Below, one piece after another: positions 48,601 through 60,920 of a stretch of DNA of 64,000 nt. Position numbers and translations under genes: made by a program. Source of the DNA: Cyathus striatus (taxonomy: Eukaryota > Basidiomycota > Agaricomycetes > Agaricales > Nidulariaceae); NCBI GenBank assembly GCA_025738555.1, contig JAOVFP010000003.1:62001-126000 (forward strand), written 5' to 3'. Position 1 is the stretch's first letter, and each line of letters begins with the position of its first letter. Below the pieces are notes generated by a model. The model had not been told where the DNA came from. It searched no databases and saw nothing but the letters and a program-made list of their open reading frames with translations.

Positions 48601-50563
48601 ATGTCCTCAACCTCCATTGACGAGCGTGCTCAACAACTTCTCCTTTCTGTCAAGACTGTTGGAGAGAATGGACAGTGAGTATTACTATGATGCTTGATGT
48701 CTTTCCATGCTCTCTGACCTGCCTCTCCAGAAACACCGCCCTAGAACAGCTCAAATCCACTGCAAGATGGGTTGCCAGGCAGTTTGGTCCCTTCTTCAAC
48801 TTGCAGTCCACGTTATATGCAGGCTTGAGGCCTGATGATGAGGAGTAAGTGTCCCTCTCTCTCATTAGCATCCACTGATTTGGTTTCAGTGTTGAGTTGG
48901 AAGATGTCAACGTGTTCAACCAGCTTATGTCTCTCCATCCGGACTTCCAGGAGTATCTGGCCATATTTCAGGAAGAAGAGGATGCATTTGATGTACTGGT
49001 TCATATAGTAAGTGCTATTACAGTGGTTTTCATCGCATATATGTGCTCATATGTTGTAGTTGATTGAACAGGCTAGTGGTGCATGTTCAGATGACACTCA
49101 TATGGTACGGTACCATATAGGCGAATGGCTTCCCATCGATCCTGTGGCACATCCTGTTGTCCCTTCACTTTCCGGTTCAAGAAAAGATGGCCGTGGCTGG
49201 TATCATGAAGCCACAGCAAAAGCGCTCACTCCCCTATGCCGGATGGAAGAGTTTCTACAAGATCCAGAGTGCGTACTTCTTATTGGTGATACCTTACTAA
49301 CATTACTACCCGCTCTAGTATGTTTTGTCAAAGGGTTCTCAATGGTTCTGTTCTAGTGGGGGCCAACGAGTTCCCTTCATTTCTATACCCGAACGATACG
49401 GTCTACAATCCAAGGGACCAGGAGAGGGGGCTGTTTAGAGGACACATCCTGATACGTGTAAGCATCTCTCTTTGTATATTATATGTTACTAACATTTACT
49501 AGACTCTTCGTGCTCTTTACACGGGGCAGTCATCGGCCCTCACTGGACACAGAACTGCCATGCGAGAGTCTCAAGGGGAGCTGCATGAGATGCGAGAGCT
49601 ATTTCCTGAAGCAATTGCTTACGCTGCTGTTCAAGCATGTCTGTCTGTGTTTGCTGTTTGTGTTGCTTACCGTTGTATACAGGCTCATTTCGCTCTTTCC
49701 TCTCTGGGAAACTGGAGTGAAATTGAGAAGTGTGACTTCGACTACTTCAAGTTTTTCAATAACTGCGTAACACTTCTTAACGACCCTGATGAGGAGTGGG
49801 TATTAGAGACTTTTGAGTATCTGAACTCGTATGCACTCCGATTTCATCTGTTTATCTTGATCTACCCCTTCTTTTCAACAGACAATTGCCTTCCTTAAAG
49901 CGACGAAGAAAGCGTTCACGCGATGACTACGATCGGGGTGATCAGGGCCCTGATGCTACTGTGACAATTCTACAACAACGTGAAGAACGAAGGGCAGCTA
50001 GGGGAGCAAGAGCGATGGATGCTGCTGGGGATGGAGGTCAGGATGGCTCGGATGAGGAAAGACACAGTCAGGTGTGCTGTTGTATCATTTCTGTTCATTC
50101 TACGCTCATTGTACATTCCCAGCAACGGCCACAGTTCAGGCAAGATACCCCTCCAGAACTTTCTCGTTCTCCACCACCCAACCATCCTGAACCCCCTCCT
50201 GAAGAAATGCCTATTTCTCCGCCACCCAATCGTCACAGACGTATTTACCGGCGCGCACACAACCCATCCCTTCCCCAGCCATATTCACCCTCTAACCGTG
50301 GCTCACAGTCCCCTCAACCTGCAAGGGCGGCTGCCACATCACGACATCCACTAGCTCCCATGAATGAGCCAAGACCAGTATCCTCTGTTTGTGGCTCACG
50401 GTCCCCTCAACCTGCAAGGATGGCTGCCACATCACGACGTCCACTAGCTTCTATGAACGAGTCAAGGCTGGTATCCAACGGTAAATCATCATCTAGAATG
50501 CGCAGTCAATCAACTGTAGTTAGGCATTCAACGCGCTGCCGGAAACCTGCTAACCGCCGGTAA
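48601..50563 (+). CDS. DUF6698 domain protein
   Basis: Nine exons (48601-48674, 48731-48844, 48890-49007, 49060-49268, 49319-49457, 49503-49634, 49683-49828, 49882-50071, 50123-50563) give 1563 nt, 520 residues, with no stop or frameshift. The middle part matches the basidiomycete DUF6698 family: NEFPSFLYPNDTVYNPRDQE, then TGQSSALTGHRTAMRES, EAIAYAAVQ and AHFALSSLGNWSEI. The function of this domain is unknown. A basic stretch LKRRRKRSRDD suggests nuclear location. The C-terminal tail is proline- and serine-rich with two tandem ~30-residue repeats (SRSPQPARMAATSR type). Intron six (49635-49682) would start with GC rather than GT; it is 48 bp with no stop, so reading through would also keep frame. 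The last intron (51 bp) is also frame-neutral. Confidence 0.85.
50290..50480 (+). repeat. Two tandem ~93-bp coding repeats in the DUF6698 gene
   Basis: GGCTCACAGTCCCCTCAACC and GGCTCACGGTCCCCTCAACC each begin a unit. Both continue TGCAAGG(G/A)(C/T)GGCTGCCACATC and CCACTAGCT. The unit encodes a proline/serine/arginine-rich repeat in the C-terminal tail. Confidence 0.8.
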
Positions 50564-52845
50564 CTGCTTGTATCAGTTCTGCACATCCCTTAAGCATTTG
50601 CTTATTTACTCGTTATCAGATACTAATGCCCCCTTCTCTACAGCTTTATATTGTACATTATCATCATCTTCTGCTTCAGAACACCGGTACTCTTCTGTTT
50701 TGCTCATGTATTATGCTCTGGCTGCCGTAGCTCTGGTCCTCCTGTCTGTAACTCCTCTATTATCGTGTCACTGTACTAGGACTACTTTACAACAATGTTA
50801 TTCGCTTTGATTTCACACTCGTATGAGCAATTTGGAAGGGTATTTGGAGGTCCCCTGCTGCTCGCGATGTATAGGCCTTGTAAGGGACTTGCATGGGTCG
50901 CAAACATTGTAATGGATTGCATAGCCTTGCAATCATATATGACGTCAGAAGTCTTCTGGTACCTTCTATCAAATGAAATGATTCTATTGGCTGTTATTGC
51001 CGGCAACTATTCCCACGCATTACAAACCTGGCAAGATCATGTGAACCCGGCAAGTATTACTGACTTTGAAAGGAAAAGGTCGCTAACAATGCGTTCACAA
51101 CTGATGTAGTCTATGCAATACATTTTAAATTTTTACATTGTATTCTACATACTTTTATTAGATTTTTAACCCCTGTAAGCCGCCCGCTTTTTTTCTGATG
51201 TCATTGACTTCGCTCTCTCCACGTAAGGATCGAGTTGAACACGCAACATCCAGTGGCTACGTACTCCCAGTGAAAAGTCGGTCGAGCGGCAAGAACAAGC
51301 GCTGGCAAGCCCGGGTGAGCCACATCAAGCTGATCAAGCGGTTGTCGAGCCGTGATTAATTGATTGTACCAAATAAGTCTTTCGTTTTCAACTTATGTTA
51401 TCTTTGGATCTCGAGCAGAGTTAATGAACACTCTAAGCTACTATAGCTAAGTACTAGGAGATGCTGAGTATGTGTAAGTTCTAATATCTATTAAGTCAAA
51501 CCAAACTCAAACTGAAGTGGAACCAAGTCATTTATTTATTTTGCCAAACTTCCGCTTGGTGCATCTGCGTGGGTCCATGCGCACATTTCTCTTCTACGAT
51601 CTCCATGACCTGCATCCTTCTTCTCGTTTCTCTCCCTCCTCCTCCCTCCTCCCTCCTCCCTCTTCCCTCCTCGTTCCCCTCCCTCCTCCTCCCTCTTCCT
51701 CCATCTCCCCCTCTATCTACATTCCCCTCCCTCGTAACTTCTGCTAGCAGTCTGTAACAATTGGAGGTGTCTGGCACTAGCTCGTGATTCTGGTTTGTGA
51801 TACTAAGTGAGATTTTCTGCCGTCTTTCAACAGTTTAGGACAATGTATGCATGATCTTTAGGCTGATTCAGGTTCAGGTTTCCAGAGGAGGCCTAGGAAT
51901 GGTTAGGTACCTTTGCTTGGGACTGCGAGGTCATCAAACAAACTGATTTTGCTTTACACCTTCACAGGACTATACACTTACAGAGACAATCGGCACCCTC
52001 GAGCCTCACGTACAAGCGTGCTCACATGAGTCAAATCTCTACTTGATCAAATGATGGATTATCCCATTCCGAGAAGGGAGATTTCTGGGTTTAGTGGGTG
52101 TATTCTCTCATTCTCTTCATTTTCGTTCTCATCATTCCCCATCCCTATCTTCTCGTCTCCCAGAGTCATGCCTCCCACTGTTGCTATTGAAAAATCGCTT
52201 CGTTTGCCATTCGTATGTGACCTATCCCTTTCGTTTCGTTTCATGTCTCGTGTTTGTTCCACAACTTTGTATGCCCTACAGCTTTATTTTACTCATACCA
52301 CTGCTGATTTTGATTTAGACCGTGACCCCCATTATCCACTTATTCTCTCCACACACGGTTTGTGGATATCTGTAGGTTTTGTAACTTCTTTTCTTCTATA
52401 CAATCTAACTATGTGTTCGTACAGTACTACTACGTTTATTGGGATGTAGGTGATGCGAAGGGACAAGAAGTAAGTGGGGTAGTGGAATTTATGGCTCCAG
52501 GCTAGGTGAATGGGGGGAATGTGAGCCGGAGCAGGGGAAGGGCAGAGGCGGGGGCGGGTATAGTGAAGCAGGGGGTAGGTAGGTAGTAGGCTTGACATAG
52601 CTTAATGATGCTCGTTACGGATCGCATATGCTTTGATATGCTCGATTGTGCTCGATTTGAAAACCTTGTACAGTATCCAATGAAATAGATAATCTATATA
52701 TACCTAATTGAGCTAATGTGAGCTTTACCCGGCTTGAATGAGCTCGATGCAATCGAGCATTTGAAAAAAAAATCGAGCCAGAGTGAGCGTGAACGATCTA
52801 GCTGATGTCAGCTGTTTCTGCTCGCTGCCGCTCGTTTACAGCCTA
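50564..52845. other. Gene-poor stretch with CT-rich microsatellite
   Basis: 51620-51715 is a CCTCCTCCCT microsatellite. 52600-52800 contains several GCTCGATT / AATCGAGC words in both orientations, perhaps a small degraded inverted-repeat element. A plus-strand frame at 52051-52449 is serine- and phenylalanine-rich without a known domain. Confidence 0.4.
51266..51357 (+). repeat. 92-bp repeat, copy inverted at 59298-59386
   Basis: This starts CCCAGTGAAAAGTCGGTCGA and ends GTTGTCGAGCCGTGATT. The copy at 59298-59386 is its reverse complement with about five differences. The two copies bracket about 8 kb. Confidence 0.85.
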
Positions 52846-53499
52846 CAGATGATGATCGGTCCTTTGTACACCACTACTCCTTTGTACAGTAGCACTTTTC
52901 TCTAAAACCTTTGCATGTATTACTTAATTCTGGGCATTATCCTGTAGGATATAGAACAGAGATTGACTACATATGTTATTTTTTACATATCTATTTCTGT
53001 TTAAATGGTGATACTGATTTTGGTGTGTTTTTGTGAATTTTTCGAAATTCTGACAATGCTGTTTCCTATGAATTTGTACACTTTTGGCTGATACAGAACT
53101 TATTTTGCACTCGTACATACTTTAAATGCACACACATATCATTTTATTCCTGAAAGTTTATGTGTTTACTGTGAAAACGGCAAGATCTCCTTCTCATCCC
53201 CCAAAATAGTCCATGATGTGTCACCCAGCGTGACACCCCTGAAGGCCCGATGGCAGGGAAAGCAGGGCTGTCACGCATTGTGTGACATTGTACAACTGAA
53301 TAGTGGTTCACAGAATTCGCATCAAAACCAATAAAACATACATATCTCCCTTAGGTCTTGTCGTAGTGACGTGAAATTTAAGTATGTTTTAGTATAATTC
53401 TCGGAAAACGTATGTACAAAGTTATACGTAAGTACATGAACGATTGACGAAGTTATAGCAAAAACGAATTTCGGTGTACAAAGTACCGATCATCATCTG
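52846..53499. mobile_element. TA-flanked MITE
   Basis: The ends are CAGATGATGATCGGTCCTTT (left) and CAGATGATGATCGGTACTTT (right, read inward), both followed by GTACACC. TA flanks both ends (52844-52845 and 53500-53501). No coding capacity. An inner stretch (53218-53320) carries GTGTCACCCAGCGTGACAC-like palindromes. Tc1/mariner-type non-autonomous element. Confidence 0.85.
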
Positions 53500-53501
53500 T
53501 A

Positions 53502-55569
53502 TTAGCGAAGCTACCGGCTTCCCGGCACAGCCGGGTCACGCCGGTCGCAGCGTCCACTGAGGCGGCAAACAGAGGTAAGCAAAAAAAGAAAATTTGCCCC
53601 TTTGCCTCATACTGCCACATCCGTGCTCAAGTCCTTTCTGCCAATTTCAGCCCTTTACACTATAAAAAGCCATCCGGTATTTCTCCCCCTGCCCACCCGT
53701 CTTTACATACTACATCCTGTACACATCTTTGTTACTATCATAATTAACCTATGCATGCCTGTTTTCACCCACAATGAACCCAATTCAATATCAATGTTCT
53801 GTAATTAATTCCCTATGACTCCGCGGGAAGATAGCCAAAAATCGCAATCGGAGGTCCCGCCCACCCAGCGGCACCTCCCTTTGCGTCCTGGGTCAGTACC
53901 TGACCCATACCCCCCAACCTACTTAGCTATCATCCCGACACGAAACAAGTGCGAGACCACAGTGGAGTCCTTCGCCCGATCCTGCCGGACCGAATTTTCA
54001 CTGGGAATGGGGATCACCAATCGGGCATGTCACACTCCTGTCACGCAGTCACACGCCCTCTAGCATTGACCCAGTAGAATAACTTTTCATACACACTATT
54101 TACATCTTTCAAATAAATTGCATATTGGACACTTATATGTGTTCTTTTATGATATGTAATTGAATTATTTTTTACTCCACTATGATTTCCATAAATTGGC
54201 ATATAGCACCAACTCCCTGCCAAAATAGGCATCAAAACAGTATTTTTGCATCTTTAATTCAGATTTAAACTATCTGGTACTGAATCATTGGTAAAATATA
54301 TTGAAAAAAGCAATTGTAACAAATGTGCTGACTCGGAATTTCGAAAAAAAAATCAGAAGTATGTAATCTTGCAGTGAACAGTGCTATATCTCACCTTAAA
54401 AGTGCGAAATTAAAATTTCGGGCTTAAGCATTTTGTACTCATATGTGACCTGAGTATTATTTGTCACAACAGCTAGATGAAAAAATGTGATTTAGAGAAG
54501 CAGATGTAGTTACAAGTTTTGCCCTGCCAAAGAGCGTGGGAAAGTACTACAGTGTTCACCTAATGGGTGAGTTAACTTCGCCATAGACTGCAATTCTCTT
54601 TTAAATAACAAGTATTATGCATAATAACACAGTAGATTCAATGAATTGTAACCAGGTCATTTGTAATATGTGTAGATCTTTAGTATAATCATGGTATAAT
54701 GCAATGATTCTGCATAAAGAGGCATAAAATCGGTATTCCTACATCTAGTCACCAGCATCTTACTTGTTTGACCAGGTCCCATAACAAAAAATACATAATT
54801 AAATATGGGGAACAAAACTATTGACTTATATTCCCCAGAAAACTTTCTTTACATTTGAATCATGCATGTTAGATGTCATTATCTTATGGTATAAGTCACA
54901 AAATAAATATTCAGTTTCAACAGTTTCATTCTCCTGTTTTTACTCAATTATTTTTGTCACTGACACCAGCTGCAAAATTGGGATTCTGTGAAGCTACTGA
55001 GGATATAATGCCGCTTTGCCAAAGAGCGTGGGAAAATATTGTGGAATGGTGCGAGATGGCACACATAAGATCAATAAATGTCCGTGTAATGCACTTTCAT
55101 TGACTATACATTCTTAAATCTTATATATACTATTCTGTAAGGTTTATATGAGAGAAACATGACAATAAAATAGCCTACTCTCATCATTTTTGTCAACAAG
55201 CCATTATTTCAGCAAACTTCTTGTACATCACTGAGTTTATTGCATATTCCATACTGTATATGATAACTACCTATAAGTCATATATTTATATAAGAATAAA
55301 TGTATCAAATAAGATATATGGAAGGGTTTACAGGCTTTGAAACAGAGATGTGATGGATATATGAGCTTTGACTATAATGTGACTCAATAAGGTGTGAAGA
55401 ATATACATATATATACCTTAATTAACCTTTTATTTCCAACATAAATACTTAAACATAAATGGGACATGTATAATAGTATTACAAAACAAAAATAATGAAG
55501 AGAAACACCCAAGATTCTACATTACTGTACCAGTTTTATCTTGGGTCAAGGATTTGGGCGCGTGACGTC
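53502..55569. other. Gene-poor stretch between MITE and hAT element
   Basis: 53815-54063 is CpG-richer with an open frame (TPREDSQKSQSEVPPTQRHL start) but no family. TTCACTGGGAATGGGGATCA at about 53997 resembles in reverse the sequence at 59271-59300. The word TGCCAAAGAGCGTGGGAAA occurs at 54526 and 55017. The rest is AT-rich. Confidence 0.4.
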
Positions 55570-55577
55570 ACACAGTG

Positions 55578-58500
55578 TAGGGTCTAACACGGGTGGACCC
55601 GGGCCTTACGCAGGTGCCACCCGCGGGTGAGTAGCAAATTCGGGTCGGGTGCACGCCTACCTGTGGGTACCTGCACTCACCCATTCCTTGAACCCTATTT
55701 CGACCCTACCTACTTTAGATTAATTATGTAGTGCGCTCGCTAATTAATTTGAAGTCGATTACTTCATAATTGTATTCCCCCATCAAATTTATTAATTAAA
55801 TACCAAAATACCATCCAAAGTGCATTCCAGTACATCATACAATGAAATATCTGCATAGGTAGAAGTACACTAATATACACTGCAACATATAGAAACTATC
55901 AGTCCACTGATACAACTTGAAATGAAAGATTTGCATAGGTAGGAGTACACTAATATACACTACAAAATAAACAAATAAACCTTTCATTTAATAATTACCT
56001 TCAAGAGGTGATTCAGTCCATAATATCCTGAATAATCTTTGTTACTGAAGAGAGACCTGGGTACAAAGGAGTTTTTGCCCATGAACCAACAGCCATTTGT
56101 GCTTTGAAGGTTTGTGAGCTCATATTATGCTGCAAATGGTTAATTTGCAGACGTCCAGATGAGAAGGCTCGCTCGCAGTCAACAGATGATGCTGCAAATT
56201 GTAATATGTTAGATAATAAGGTGGACAATAACTTCTGAAGAACATACTAGGAGCAGAGCAGAAGTCCAGACCCATTTTTGCAACTTGTGGACGACTCTCC
56301 TGAGCAGCACTCCAATACTTTATATACCCTCCAACATACTCAATAGAGGAGTAAGGAACAAGTGCTTCATTTAAATATGATTCAATGTGATCAACAGGCA
56401 ATGACTCAGAAGCATCTGGCTTCACAGCATATCTTGAACGCCGAACCTATTAATAATCTTTATCAATAGTAAATAAATTTGGGAAAGTAAAAAAATACCA
56501 ATGGCTCGCTTGATTGAGATGAAGAACTTTTATCTGAGAAATATGTTTCTTTCCACCGCTTAATAACAATTTTCTTTATTTCCTTTATTTGCTGTGTAGT
56601 GCGTCCATGATCTTTGAACCACTTGAGTTTGTGATCTGGACACATTACTGGTAGTAAATAAAGCCATCAGCATATAGAAAATGTAATTAAATTAAATTAT
56701 ACCAATTGAAATTAGATAAACTTCACAATCATTTGTGGAAACTGAATATTTATCAAGGACAAGAAGAGCAGCCTGTGCTGCTACACGAATAACATTTGAA
56801 GCACGTTCATCTTTCTGGACAGCCAACAACCCTAATTCAAGATTTTCAAGTTCTGGGAGTGCTTCCACAACAAGTGGAACATCACTCAGAGAAAAGAGCT
56901 TGGTAAAGCTTTCAAATAACTGTAAAAATAAATTAGAACAGTGAAAGACATTGATTTCATCCATACCAGGAGTACTTCTTCAACTTCTTGTGCAAGGTTC
57001 CATTGTTCCTCTGATAGACGAAATCCCTTAAGGTCAGATCCAACAGTGAGCTGTTGAACAACCTCTTGAAAATAAATATGAGATTGTAGACAGTTAAGAT
57101 CAGAATTCCAACGAGTTGGGACTCGTCGCTCAAGAACTTTAGATGTTCCCTTGAGCTCTGGGTCAGCAAGTACCAGTGCATCAAACTTTTCTTTCAAAGT
57201 AGTTGAATCATGAACCTTGCGAGCAAGCCCTGCAACCTGTATAAAATCAGAATATTGATAATAAATAATAATAATGAATATACTCGAGGAAATATTTGCA
57301 TTGCCATTCGATGCTCAGATGCATCAATGGAAATACCATTATCTTTCATTAATTGAATAGCCTTCCCACGAAATGTCTTTACAGCAATATTGTCATGCAA
57401 CTCCTTACCATCATCCTCTGAGAATGAGTTGAGGTTAACCTCAGCTTCTTCTGATACTGCCTGTTCACTATCCATTGGAAGTTCATCACCAGAATCAACA
57501 ATAATTTCTGATTCTGCGATTGTATGAGGATCAGTAATAACTCGGTTTTGATGTGCTCGAATAGTATCTGCTGCAATTGTAACTGTTTTCTTTTTCTCTG
57601 GTTTTCGAAAGAAAAAGGAAATAAAGCTCTAATGAGTAGTTAGCATATTTTATAGTCTATATATTATTTTATACTTACCTTTGCAATTAAATTTACAATG
57701 TGTGCAAAACAACGTGTTCGTGAGGCCATTCCCCTGAAGTTCTCAAGGTGAAGGGGTAGTTGGCGAGCAAGAGAATCACAATTGGCTGCATTATCCATAC
57801 AGACAACATGAATCTTCAAATTAAATAGTTAATGGAACAATCTAATTAGTATAAATATTGTATAGTGCATACTGATTTATCAAGACCAAAACGTTTTAGA
57901 CAATCACCAACAAGTTTTGCTATATATTCACCATCATGCTTCTGGGTCAAACTGAAATTAATTTATTAGCAAATAAGTAATTAAAAAATGGAAATAATAT
58001 TGCATACTGAATAAACTCTAAGATTGCACGGTGAATGACTCCATCAACTGGCCAAATTACTACCAGACCAAGAAATGACACTGTTATTGGTGCAGTCCAG
58101 CCATCTAAAGCAATATGAACTGAGCACCCCAAGTCCTATTGCATTCATTAGATTATTCATTATTTAGAAAAAGTATAACATACTGCAAAATATTTTCGGA
58201 CATGTTTCGACAGCTCCAAGTATACTGCATTGATATCTCTCCCAACAGTAATGGGGAGTGGAATCTTTGTACCAGGGCGCAGCATATTGACCTCAGCTTG
58301 ATATTCTTCATCTAGGACTGAGTTGAATGAGCGATGGTATTTTGCACAACGCATTGCAATAAGAGCTCGGTGAGCTGCTTCCAAGTAAGGTATGATTGGA
58401 ATTGTTGTATTAACTTCAGTTGTTACAGCTGGTGTACTACCTAGTCGTTTGCTGCATACAATCTCGCTGGTGTGTAAATTTTTGGTACCTTCACTGGTGT

Positions 58501-59240
58501 TCATCCTTGGGCGATATTGTACTGGATGGCCTGTCTCGGCCTTAATCTTGCATGTGAAAGTAAACATAAATTCCTTAGGCGAGCCATCATCATTGTAGTG
58601 ACGTTCAAGAGAAACATCATAATGATTATATATGGGTGCCCGCCAAGTCATTTGAGATGATTCTAATTAAATATTAGATGTAACACACATAATACATGTA
58701 GATATGACTCACCAATTATATCCTCATCTGTGAAACTCCATACTTCAAGGTCACTTTTCCCTCATATCAGAGTAGCAGCCTTTCTCTGCCTGCTTTTGAT
58801 TGGAGAAACAATCACTGGTGGTGCACTACTGAGAACATTCTCTGGGCTGGGGGTGCGGGGCTCAGGTGTAGAAGCTGGCTGTGGTGTAGATACAGGAGAA
58901 TTTGAAGCAACAGCTCTATCTCTTGCTCTGGTAGCACGGGCCTTAGCAGCACAAGGTGGCATCAAGGTGGTGGAAAGATGGGAGTAAGAGCAAGCAAACC
59001 ATGTTCTGATAACTTCCAGATACCCAGTCAATCTCATACTCTTAAAATAACACATATTTCACAGGATCTTAGCGGACTCTGTCATTACAGGTTGGCTGAG
59101 TTTAAAATTTCTATTTTTAACCCGCGTGTCCCCCTTAACCCGCGGGTGACACCCGTCGATCACCCGGGTGGGTGTTAACCCGCATGGGTGACGTAATTTC
59201 GGGTTAGCACCCGGAATATGCTAACCCGTGTTAGTCCCTA
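55578..59240 (-). mobile_element. Complete hAT transposon
   Basis: The ends are TAGGGTCTAACACGGGTGG (left) and TAGGGACTAACACGGGTTAG (right, read inward). A perfect 8-bp target duplication ACACAGTG flanks both ends (55570-55577 and 59241-59248), diagnostic for hAT. The subterminal regions carry many ACCCGCGGGT / CGGGTG motifs, likely transposase binding sites. The interior is filled by one transposase gene on the minus strand. The element lies between 59249 and 55569 sequence that shares GTGACGTCAC immediately outside both ends. Confidence 0.93.
56013..58962 (-). CDS. hAT transposase, full length with one in-frame TGA
   Basis: Eleven exons join in frame: 58713-58962, 58184-58662, 58008-58135, 57873-57951, 57679-57813, 57284-57628, 56967-57236, 56703-56919, 56499-56647, 56248-56446 and 56013-56191. 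They total 2430 nt (810 codons). An N-terminal proline- and serine-rich region is followed by a BED-like region (FTCKIKAETGHPVQY). The acidic catalytic residues fit D254 (IALDGWTA), D319 (CMDNAANC) and E757 (SSVDCERAFSS). The RW motif VPTRW is at 511-515, and the hAT C-terminal dimerisation region ends the protein. The product cuts and joins the element's ends in the nucleus. One TGA at codon 67 (58762-58764) interrupts it; CGA is the likely original. I chose the ATG at 58962; an earlier one at 59055 is in frame. Confidence 0.88.
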
Positions 59241-59248
59241 ACACAGTG

Positions 59249-60239
59249 TGACGTCACGCTCAACGCCATATAGGGATTGGTGATCCCCACCAGTGGGAAT
59301 CACGGCTCGACAATCGCTTGATCAGCTTGATGTGGCTCGCCCGGGCTTGCCAGCGCTTGTTCTCGCTCGACCGACTTTTCACTGGGTGTGAAGACTCAGT
59401 TGGATTGTGTCATGAACGGTACGTAAACTACAATACCTTACGTGTTTTACTTTCTCACTTAATTCCACAGCGTACCAAGTTCCAATTGTCACCGTTCTTT
59501 TGTACTTTACGCATGGTTTCGCAGCGCATCTACGGCCTGCCCTTTACGTACATCCAAGCTATCCTTGTGGGATATCGATTTTGGCGACTTGTCCATCACC
59601 GTCACACGGCCCTGCATCACAATCAGCCTTCACGTAGGTTTCTTGTGAGGGTAATGATCGCTGTCCTCAACGTCGACGACGATGGCCACTCACTGCACAC
59701 ATCTAGACCAGCTCGCTCGTTTACAACCCCCTCACATATCTCATTCGATCTATAGAGAGGAATGTACTCAGTGCTTTGACAGTCAGGTTGGTCGATGGAT
59801 ACCATCAAGCTCGAAGATCGCTTGCTGACAACTGTGTAAGTACACTCTCTGTCTAGTATGGGACATATAACTGAGAATGGCAGCCCATATAGAATCGGTG
59901 TCAAATAACAATCAAGCTGGGGTAGGATTGCCGAGATGAGCTAGCTCTGCGAAGTCAAGTTCCGTAGTACCCATTATATAAGCATTAGAACGAGGACATT
60001 GGGTGGAACCAACTGCACTCATACACAACAAGACATTAGCCCAACGTTAGCCAGTCAGAACCCGGCAGCCCGAAAGACCGTCGTGAGCAGCACAGCAGAG
60101 ATCTTCAGAACGAACCTGTAGTAGCTCTTCGAGCCGCTCAGCACGTATGCGGTACTGTGACTAGTCTGTGAGTTGATAGGGTATAAGGATGAGGCTAAAA
60201 GTCTGTAGCCTGATAGCGATGATGAAAGGATTGACATTG
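59249..60239. other. CpG-rich stretch, no confident gene
   Basis: The plus-strand frame at 59318-59755 has an intron-like stretch (59419-59471) and reads FTYIQAILVGYRFWRLVHHR in one frame, with no recognised family. A possible start ATGGATACCATCAAGCTCG at 59796 is followed by a GTAAG donor. Decayed or lineage-specific coding sequence is possible. Confidence 0.3.
59298..59386 (-). repeat. Inverted copy of the 92-bp repeat at 51266-51357
   Basis: Reverse complement of the 51.3-kb copy with about five differences, including a gap where GGCAA reads GA. It lies about 50 bp beyond the right target duplication of the hAT element. Confidence 0.85.
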
Positions 60240-60640
60240 GACCTGTTGCATTTCTTGAAGAATGTGGGAGAGGACGCGCGAGGCTGAGGTGTCTTCTAAT
60301 GTAGTTGTGAGATCGTTACTGTAACGCATGTGTCGAGGTTGGCTTGGGCCTGCAATACGAGCGTGTGGTACGCATCCGGGAGCACCCGTAATTCTAACTG
60401 TTCGTCAGCACCATATCACCATAAGGAACAAAACAATCATGTTTAACATTCATAAAAATTTCTTTAAACATCCCTGAACCCTCCTTAGCCCAACTTGTGC
60501 TTGACTAATCCGCGCAAGGATCTTCATATCCGACGACAAATTCCTCCTCAGAACGCCCGTTGACCAATTAGTACTCATACACGGGGGCATATTCCGATTG
60601 ATCATAACGCGGTCTAACGATATCGACACCATTCACGAGG
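60240..60640 (-). repeat. Dispersed coding-like repeat, copy 3
   Basis: The minus strand reads VLRRNLSSDMKILARISQAQ, then an intron-like stretch with ATGATTGTTTTGTTCC, then LELRVLPDAYHTLVLQAQAN. It is closest in layout to copy 1 at 37880-38440. The first exon ends in a stop. Confidence 0.5.
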
Positions 60641-60689
60641 ACGAACGACTCCTGACGTTGGCCAACGTAAGCGTAGCGAGGATGAAGGC

Positions 60690-60920
60690 TCGAGTAAGGG
60701 GCTAGACTAGGTTATTCCTCGTCGATGGTGTTGCGAGAGCGCGAGTGCATGTGTACTGAGAATAGCTGGGTATATGATACGAGCATGTGGTACGTATCAT
60801 GCAGCACCCGCAATTCCAAACATTCCTCAGCACCACATTATCATTAAGAACAAAACACTCACGGTTTGACATTTTCATCAAACTCCCTTACCACACCTAA
60901 AGCTCAAATCCCCTCGGTGA
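60690..60920 (-). repeat. Dispersed coding-like repeat, copy 4
   Basis: The minus strand has a GTGAGTGTTTTGTTC donor, then LELRVLHDTYHMLVS in the next exon. It lies in tandem about 400 bp from copy 3, in the same orientation. Confidence 0.5.

Noticed and set aside
51517..51777. Proline/serine-rich and glycine/arginine-rich frames
   Set aside because: They lie on a CT-rich microsatellite, open on both strands.
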